The position numbers and the translations under genes are program-made. A DNA stretch of 64,000 bases from Lactifluus volemus (lineage: Eukaryota > Basidiomycota > Agaricomycetes > Russulales > Russulaceae): NCBI GenBank assembly GCA_022376515.1, contig WTXI01000189.1:1-64000 (forward strand), written 5' to 3'. The stretch's first letter is position 1. Each line of letters opens with the position of its first letter. Positions 56,101 through 64,000 of this stretch are shown piece by piece. The notes under the pieces were generated by a model. It worked only from the letters and a program-made list of their open reading frames with translations. It had not been told where the DNA came from and made no database searches.

Positions 56101-59100
56101 TTTTTTTCCACTGAAGTCCTCAACCTGGACCTCCTCGTTGACATACTAGTGCTGCAGACATCTTTGACAACATCGTATGAAATATCAACTTGGTTTGGCC
56201 TCTGACTGTGGTCGGCAGTAGCTGACGGCACGCTTTCCCTGAGGGGTCCATAACTCCAGTTCAAAGAAGGTTCCTAACTGCGTCGAATTGTCGACATAAG
56301 TAGGAATTTTTGTGATATGGAGGCTGTGGAATCCTGAGGGAAGGACTGTTTTAGCTTGCGATCTTGGTCATAGCCTTCATTTATTGATGCAGCTGTCAAG
56401 GCAGGCATTGTGATGAGCAGGGTGCCTGGGCCGCTGGCACTGGCACTGGCAGTTGGTGCAATGAAAATTGCCCATTGTACCGCCCCCACACTACTTGAGA
56501 AATCATAAAAGGTGTCCAAGTGAAATAGGCCTATACTGTAATGTATCTATTGAGTCTGCAAGGGAGGAGCAAAAGGATGCGTCAACGAGTAGTTCGTGCC
56601 GACACACTTCTCGCTGGCATCGATCAGTTATCAATTGAATTCATGCAGAAACGAGATCCATTTGAGCACAGAAAAAAAAATTTCCTTGACTGGAATTGAA
56701 AGGTTGGCTGCAAAATTGCGTGCAAACACAGTGCAATGTGTCTCATTTCAGCGAGTTTCAACTGGAAAAAATAGGAGATGATAGGGTCCGGCAACTGAAT
56801 CTCATCTTATTCGGGTGTTTAATGAATCATCTCATGCTCAGCTTATAATAATATCAGCGGCACATAGGACTTGCGTCGATTACTTTCGCCTCCGGTGGCG
56901 ATCATGATGGCCTGGACCCGCTCACAATCCTACGAGTGTGCCATAATGCCGCATTCAGACCGCAGGCTGCCTCTAGTAAGAACTGCATTTCTTCCACTGC
57001 TTGACCTCTGCTGCGCCACCGTGACGGAGAACGTTGAACCCGAGGTTGCCAGTGGGTATCTCCCCTGTTCTAGTTGAGGGGGCCAGCGCCTCGTCGGAAT
57101 AATTCTGGCGATTCAGAAGCATCAGCATGACTCGGAGGCTTTATTGGGACTCAGCAACGCCCACGCATCGCTGGTCGAAATCGCTGCCTTTGCTACTCCA
57201 TCTAGATCATGTACCAGCTATGCGGGCCCTGGACATGCGCGACGCGGTCATACATCATGACGCTTCCTCCCGCTTGTCACTCACTTTGCATATCCCAAGT
57301 CTGGCGACCCTAGATGGCTGGTCTTCGGTTCTCCGCGCTCCTGGCGTGTGATGGGTCGAGATCTTTGAATGACCCCTAATCTCAGCTCCCCGTCACGATC
57401 ACCGAGAGTGATGACATCGTTGCCGCCGTTTCAACGCGATACCTGTCTCGGAAATCATGATGGTCTGAACGTCCTGGGACGTCCACGCTTAGACAACGAT
57501 CATGATACGCGAAGGTCGGGAAGCTTCAATCATGAATCACGAGATCAGCCAATACCCACACACAAGTGGTGTAAGCCTAGCTGAATTTGACGCATGGCGT
57601 CGGGAAAGCACACTGGCAGTTGAGTATGCAGGAGAACACAAGAAGAGCCCGGGTAAATATTATGGGCTCCGAGGGCCAAAAGGTGGGTATAAGTGAGGAT
57701 GAAACGAGGCAAACCCTCGCTTTAAGAGGCTATCCGTTACGCTTCTACCATATGAGCTACATCTAGCACACGGCGTACATCACCGCTGAAAGTTACATTA
57801 AATGAGATTCAATCAAGTTCTTGACTGAGGCGGACCAACTTTAATATTGTACTGTAAGGTGGACCTTAGACGCACCCTCGAATCTGGCAACTTTCAAAGT
57901 TCGACCTCAAAGGACTTCGTCCCCGCGCCTGCCCTGAACACAGCCCTGATTGGGACGTCTCGAATCCGCCAAACCCGACGTCGCGCCCTCTCGTAAAACC
58001 ATCATCTCCCTGATCACCGACTCCGACATGTCCTCAACTGAAGACATCAATTGGACAGCCTTCTTGAAGATATAGACTTGTACATATTAAGTATTTTCCG
58101 CTGTTGGGAGCTTCACAACACAATCCTAGGCAGTGCTTACCTTTTGTCTACTTGCATCTTTAGCCCTCTTTTTCAGATATTCCGGTGCTACGAGATGACA
58201 CTTATCAGCGCACTACCACTCTTCCACTGGCTCTTCCCCTCTCTTTCTTATGGACTATCGAGTGATGAGGCCAAGCTGTTTGGAGTGCTGCCGACCGATG
58301 GCTGAAGCCTCACATCCCTCTCCTTTCATTTGGCTCTGAATTACCTACTTAGTCTCCCAGAAACATATAAAGGCCTTGCCCACTGGCCTAGAAGGGCATC
58401 CAATATACTTTTGTCGATTCAGATCACCTTGCTTTGTACTCGAAAAAATAAGAACCCCCTCTCGTTCTCGTTTTGTCTCGCCTTCGTTTTGCATCTATCA
58501 TCTCTCACTTTGCTCGTTACAGCTCCAGATCCATCCTACGCAATCGACAACTCGACGCGCCCACCTCGCGTTACTTCTCGAGTCGACAACGTGCCGCAAG
58601 CATCTTGAACGTTGGAGGGTGCTGCCTCGAGGAACGTTCGTGTGTGCTTACCTCAGCGTCGGGTAGTACAATGTCCGCTACGCTTCCCACGCTGTCATCC
58701 CGCCCCGCTGTCTTCCCTAATCCCCATTCCAACGCTCACGCACATATCCCTCTAGCCTTATCGACTCACTAACTCCAGAACTCGCCCGTGCTGGAGTACC
58801 AATACTACGGGAATCAGAATTTGCCGTGATGCTGGTACTAGTAACTGGACCTGGACTCATAACCCTCGAGTTCATCACCCATCCCAATTCCCTCTAAGTG
58901 CTTATCTCTCTTCCAAAATCTATACGTCATGACGAACAAAGCACGAAAGAAGGACGGCAGCTATCCTGTTCTTCTCGCGCTTCCTGCGGTGGCAGACTAC
59001 ACGCCCTCGGCCGAACAAAGTTTCTGGTGGATTTCTCATCGGTTCCCAAATTTTTCCTCAAAGAGTTCTTGGCTGAACCATCGCTTGATTATCTCAAAAG

Positions 59101-59314
59101 AAAAGTCGTTCAGAGGGAATAGAGACACTGTTAGAGACCAAATCATGCCATGCCCGCGCATACGAACAGGAACGTGTGCTAATCGTTTCACTCAATTGTG
59201 AGCAGCCCGAACTCTCAATTCGGTATATCATGCGGTGCAGTTCTTTGAAACAGGACATATCAGAGCCTTCCGTATAAATTCTGTTGGGGTCACTGAATCC
59301 CGGGACCCATCTCA
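56101..59314. other. Duplicated non-coding DNA between the peroxidase copies
   Basis: Holds the right copies of blocks a (56530-57375), b (57380-57820, inverted) and c (58795-59060, inverted). Near 56690-56705 the tRNA copy is reduced to its two ends. A TATA-like catataaagg at about 58366-58375 precedes CT-rich DNA and a short ATG frame (58671-58772), which might be a small gene that I cannot extend. The frame at 58929-59201 crosses block c and has no recognised domain. Confidence 0.5.
56660..56715 (-). pseudogene. tRNA-Tyr remnant with internal deletion
   Basis: Compared with 52310-52430, sequence from the T-loop through the acceptor 5' strand (about 70 bp) is missing, leaving ttccttgactggaattga joined to aaggttggctgc. 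It proves that a third tRNA copy existed in the duplicated block. Confidence 0.7.
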
Positions 59315-60473
59315 ATGGCACTCATCATCACAGCTCTCCGTCGCATTGGACGCGAAATCACCGCGTCAATCTTTGAGTTCTGCTTCCTCGTCTTCGTCTT
59401 CTCCTGGGACATTTCCCTCACACTCATTAATGTGCTCACATTCAAGCGCAAGGTCGGTAGGGTGACGCCCAAGGGACACCCAGGAGAAGGTGGCATCTGG
59501 CCAGAATATATCCCTCCGAAACCCGGTGACATTCGCAGTTCATGTCCCGGGCTAAACTCGATGGCCAATCACGGTTCGTCTCCTTTCGCCCAGGTTTTTG
59601 GCAAAATTATGTCTCACATGCTCTAGGCATCATCGCACGAGACGGACGCAACATCTCCTTCCGCGAGGTGGCTGCGAAGGCCCGCACAACTTTCAACTTT
59701 TCTCCTTCAGCCGCCCTCATCATGTCGCGCGGCTTGTCTCACGCTTGGGCCGCTCTTACTTGAATGGGACCTTCAACCTCTCAGACGCCGATGTACATGA
59801 CGGCATTGAGCATGATACCTCTTTCCCCGTATGTTGTTCATAAAACCCCTCCGTCTCCTGACCAACTCCGCCTCTCCCCTCACTTAAAATCCTCCTTATG
59901 GAACAACAATACAGGACCTGACTCGCACCTCCGACCTGACCAGAGTATGCCGGATGGTCAGTTGATAGCCTCGTTGCTCAAGTGCGCCACTGGCAGACCA
60001 CCCCGGATCCACGCGACACCAATTGACCCGCCTCTGCCCCCGATCGAGTCACCTTATTTCGGCGTCGCACGGCAGGCCGCGAAAGCTTTGGCCGACTTTG
60101 ATATGGATCGCACCTTGACCCCAAGGGATTTCGCCAGGCGTCTTGAATCGCGTCGTCGTGAATGCAGGAGAGATAATGGGCAATACTCGATAGACCTCAA
60201 ACACAAGATAATTAACTCGGCAAAGTTCGTCTCCTAATTTCTTCTCTTTTTCCACCTCATCGTTATCATGACAGCGCTGCACAACTGTTGCACGTTTTTG
60301 GTGGGGTTGTGCCCGATCTATTCACCTTCTTGACCGAGGAACGTCTCCCCGAAGGCTAGGAATCGCGTGACCGCAATCAGATGGGTGTCACCAAAGTCGC
60401 GATTAATGTTACCGCTTTCCCCATTGAGCTCGGTCTTAAAGAGGAAGTAGATAAGCCATTGAACCTCGTGTAA
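59315..60473 (+). pseudogene. Chloroperoxidase-type peroxidase, decayed copy
   Basis: Aligns along its whole length with the gene at 54781-55958. Exon 1 is intact and keeps the heme Cys (SCPGLNSMANHG). One base is missing near 59745, which ends the frame soon after. Exon 2 loses another base just before its donor near 59828. In the last exon the Trp of ERLPEGW is a TAG stop near 60356. Splice sites are kept. Because three separate lesions are present, sequencing error is an unlikely explanation. Confidence 0.85.
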
Positions 60474-63400
60474 TGTACATGATGCAGCCTACTCAGTAGA
60501 TGAACTGGCTGGATTGACTCGGAATGTCCATGTGTTGGGCTTTACTTTATTTTAAATTATTTTTCTCCTTGTTCACTCTGCCGACTAAAAACTTTCATAA
60601 TGTGACCTTTTTTTCAAAAGGAGGTGGTAATGCGGACGTTACCTCCATATCGCGGTAAAGAGTAAATAATTCCAGAAAATTGTACCGCATCACGACCGCA
60701 GGCGTTTGATTTTATTCCGGGCGTCAGTGGTGAAGTCATCGGAGTGTCGATTGATGAGGTCAGTTTTTATGCCTGGACGAGTCCATTCCACACCGCAGTG
60801 ACATTTTTTTTTCCTTGGCGTATATACTGCATATATCCGACCGACGAAGTCGCTTTCAGAGATTGGACAAGAGATCACGTGACGTTCACGGCTTATATCA
60901 ACGTCAACGACACCATCTCACGGTCATTCACGGTCATTCACCGATTATTCATCCCTCTCAACTCCGATACAGTGCCGCGCTCACGTCGCTGCTGCTCCGT
61001 TGTCAAAGTCGTTATTTCTATCCCTCATATTGTTTACAAGCGCTCATCAGCCTGAGCCTCATCGCCACGTTGGCAACTTCCCTCTGACAAGTGGCGATGG
61101 AGATCTCTTAGAGGCCTTCACAATGTTGAAATCGCGCAATCTGGCCGATCTAAATTGGAAGCCTGTCAGTGCTACGGTGGAGACAGTGAGTGGGATCGTC
61201 GTCAATATGAAAGCGTGCTGCAGTCAAATTCTTGCATACAGATTGCTGAAACTTCTCACACTCACTTAGCTAGCTACACTCCTAGGACTACCTTTCTTCG
61301 TCATCTCGGCTTGAGTGCAAAGAAGCACCTGCGGAATCGCGGATACTATTATTGAGTAAAAAAAACTATGTTCTCAGTTCTCAGACTCGGACTTACAAGA
61401 GGTAGACTATTGTCGTCCTTATACAGGAAAAATGACGCGCACATCACTCGAACTCTCAATAAGCAGACGTTTTATTGGTGTTCGTCTCTATACATGACTC
61501 TAGACTCGTTTCAAGAAATTCAGGAACCCTTCCGAATCCGAGTCGCTCCACGTGTTCCAGCTCATTACGTGCCAATTCTAGTTCTTTCTCAACACAACCC
61601 AGAACAACTGTGGTTAAAACGACATTATTTGTGCTGTTCTCAGGCTCCCTGGGCTGTGCTAGTACACCATATGCTATAACGCAGCAGCTCGACATCGAAA
61701 CGATCACGTGCTCCCGACATAATTAATTCAGGGTCAAATAGACAGAAGTAATGGGCAGCCGCAATTCCGGCCTGATCAATGAAAGGACAGGAAAGGGCAG
61801 TGCTACACTAACGGTGTTACAAAGTTGGAATATACCTATGTGCCCGCCGCCGAGCGCCTATTCATTTCCCGTCATTACCATAACGCAATGAGGAGAGATG
61901 TCTTTCTTCGTCATTCTAGATCTCCACATACATTTCATTTATACAGAGAAGCAAGGCATAGCATTCCGTTTGTTTGCTCTGCTGTTCATAAGACTTAGCA
62001 TGAAGATGGCTACAAACGTCTGCATGCGGCATTACTAAGCGGAGATGACGGAATATCTCACAGGGCCCAGGTGGCACACATACCGCGCTGGTGTAGTAGG
62101 AGGGAAGGATATTTTTTGACACTCGTGGTGTCATCCGTGCGTCCTGTGATCATTCGTTACGACCGCCGGCTTGCGGTTGTTTACTGTGGCACCACCCAGC
62201 CATTTAATCATACCTCATGGGCCAGATTGTCTACTACGCGGTGTCTATAACTGGAACAATCAACAGGGAGTGTGTCCCGGAGCTTACTCTCGGCAAGCCT
62301 AGGCGTTTACATAGTGGAGCTTGAATTCCAATGGCGTGACTCCTCACGTCGTTCTGAAAAAAGGTGCCAGTGTGATGGAACCGAGGCCGATAATAGCGGA
62401 GGTTCCATACAGTGCGTAGGAGTGGAGCTTTGATAAGCCATCCTGTACAATAGGTCCGACCGATGCACACAACATGCACAGACAAGAAAGGAAATTCAGG
62501 GTCCCGTGGTCCGTCTCTGTACTAACTTTGTAGTGAGGAACCAAGAATGGCTGGAAGTATAGAAGCGATTCAATGCTCTGAAAGTGCCAGTGGACACTGC
62601 ACAGAGGGTGTCCGAGGAGTACATTTTCGATGAATGAAAAAGAGAGAGGTCAGTGTCCCGATGTGCAGTACGAGGTTCTACTAGAATCCGGTGGAGTTTT
62701 CATAAAGACGCGTTTTTTCCTCATGTACAGAGCACAGCGTGCAGACATGAGGAGAGAATGATATAGACGTGCGGAAGTGGATGCCAGTGTGGGCCGGCGG
62801 CTAAAGTTAAGTAATAAGGCACTGTTCATGTTTGGACCTTAATCACTGTCCAGACTCCAGAACCACGATAAAGAAGGCTAGTCTTGTGTAGAAATGCCCG
62901 AAAAACTTCGAAAGCAGTGCCTAGATGGATTTCGAGGAACGTGGAGCACTTGAGTAAATCAAACGTGCGATGCAGCACGTGGGAAGCATGCGGCAGCCGC
63001 GAAAACGGGCCGGGTTAGGTTGTTGCTTTTGAAACGAGGTCAAGGCATGATGCAATCAATCATAAGTGAATAGGGCTATCATTATTGGTAACAGGGTAAC
63101 ATAAATACTGGAGATTTAAGTCCGATAGCCGGGGACATCTGTTCAAATTTGTTTGTTAAGTGGCTGTTCATCTTGATACCTGCTAGGATCCGACTCGGAG
63201 CAGAGCCTGGGTCACTTCCGCAACGCACAGAAGCCCTGAGTACGCGTTTGTTAATTATAATATCATCAACTCGAAGCACTTAATTTCCAGTCGCTTCTCT
63301 GAGACATGCTTGATAGTGGTGCTTGCACTCCCTTTCCGCTGAGACCTGCTGAATTCGGGCCCGAGCCGCAAGATAGGCCCGGGGCAAGCAAGATCCGGCG

Positions 63401-64000
63401 ATGGGCCGGCGTAAACCTGAACAAGAGATTCCACGATCACTGGCCCCGATCACTTGCTGTACTAGTAGAGGGTGGACGCCTTTCGATACAGATCTTTCTA
63501 TCTTACTTATTTCTACTAACTTTCCTGTGCGAATTGTGCTGGCCCCATGCTTTTCAAGCACGACAAACGCTCTTAATTTTGAAAGTTTCCACTAACTAAT
63601 CAAGCCTGGAATTGATGAAGTACAGTAGTCGGACTCGAATCTAAACTACTAGTAGGGTGTGACGAGGGCCATCTAAACCCCGTTAATTACGTTGGCTTGA
63701 GGCATTTTTGTTTGGAGAAAGTTCCTGTGATCGCACTGGCGTTGGTTAGTGAAGAGAAGGCGTCTCAGCTTGTGCCATTTGTTGGTCACAATGGGGTTAG
63801 TCTGGCACTAAAACATCGCGTTCCGATCACCCTTATCTGACCCTACAAGAGGGCAATAGAAATGTGAGCTTCTGTGCGAAGAATCTTAACTTATTAGGGG
63901 CGGTGAAAAGGGTCAAACCGTCAAGCGCGCTGGCACTGGCACTTGTGAGTTTTGGCACGGGCGCTTATTTGGGTGCCCAAGGAACTCGATCTAGCGAACA
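60474..64000. other. No gene recognised
   Basis: Open frames are short and lack domains. The right edge of block d ends near 60605. Minus-strand frames around 62234-62544 include hydrophobic stretches but no family signature. The last 1.5 kb shows no coding signal. Confidence 0.4.

Overview
The window looks like nuclear DNA of a basidiomycete, probably an Agaricomycete (possibly the Rhizoctonia/Ceratobasidium side, which I infer and cannot prove). The evidence is dense GT-AG introns of about 50-70 nt, long single-exon disordered proteins, an SR-protein kinase split by a spacer, multi-copy P450s, chloroperoxidase-type heme-thiolate peroxidases, a Ty1/copia element with a half-tRNA primer site, and tRNA-Tyr genes with introns. 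There is no bacterial operon structure and no CRISPR array.

Layout. 1-2.0 kb: decayed or intergenic DNA. 2.0-7.0 kb: a divergent pair sharing a 128-bp promoter, namely a coiled-coil/proline-rich protein (-) and an SRPK-type kinase (+). 8.3-9.9 kb: a second Ser/Thr kinase. 10-19 kb: gene-poor, with one small ORF gene, one weak three-exon model and a zinc-finger relic. 19.3-29.6 kb: a P450 array with two intact seven-exon copies in direct tandem and one older, inverted, frame-shifted copy. 30.5-42.3 kb: a repeat-rich stretch with a Crinkler-header fragment, three decayed copies of a two-exon gene family, and an intact copia element with identical LTRs nested in the third copy. 42.3-46.3 kb: little recognisable. 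46.3-48.8 kb: an 803-aa disordered protein. 49.6-51.2 kb: a mitochondrial PP2C-like protein that has lost its catalytic motifs. 52-61 kb: interleaved direct and inverted segmental duplications carrying two tRNA-Tyr genes with an AUA anticodon, one intact chloroperoxidase-like gene and one decayed copy. 61-64 kb: nothing supported.

How it fits together. The intact housekeeping-like genes (SRPK, second kinase, disordered proteins, PP2C-like) sit at 2-10 kb and 46-51 kb. Between and after them lie duplication-prone accessory blocks with oxidative enzymes (P450s, heme-thiolate peroxidases) and an effector-type domain fragment. No genes here form an obvious single pathway. The most unusual observations are the PP2C-like pseudoenzyme, the paired tRNA-Tyr(AUA) genes, the altered I-helix in both intact P450s, and the nested, datable repeat history at 32-42 kb and 52-61 kb. 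All splice models were made by eye from reading frames and GT/AG sites. The multi-exon models marked as confident each sum to a multiple of three with no internal stop.
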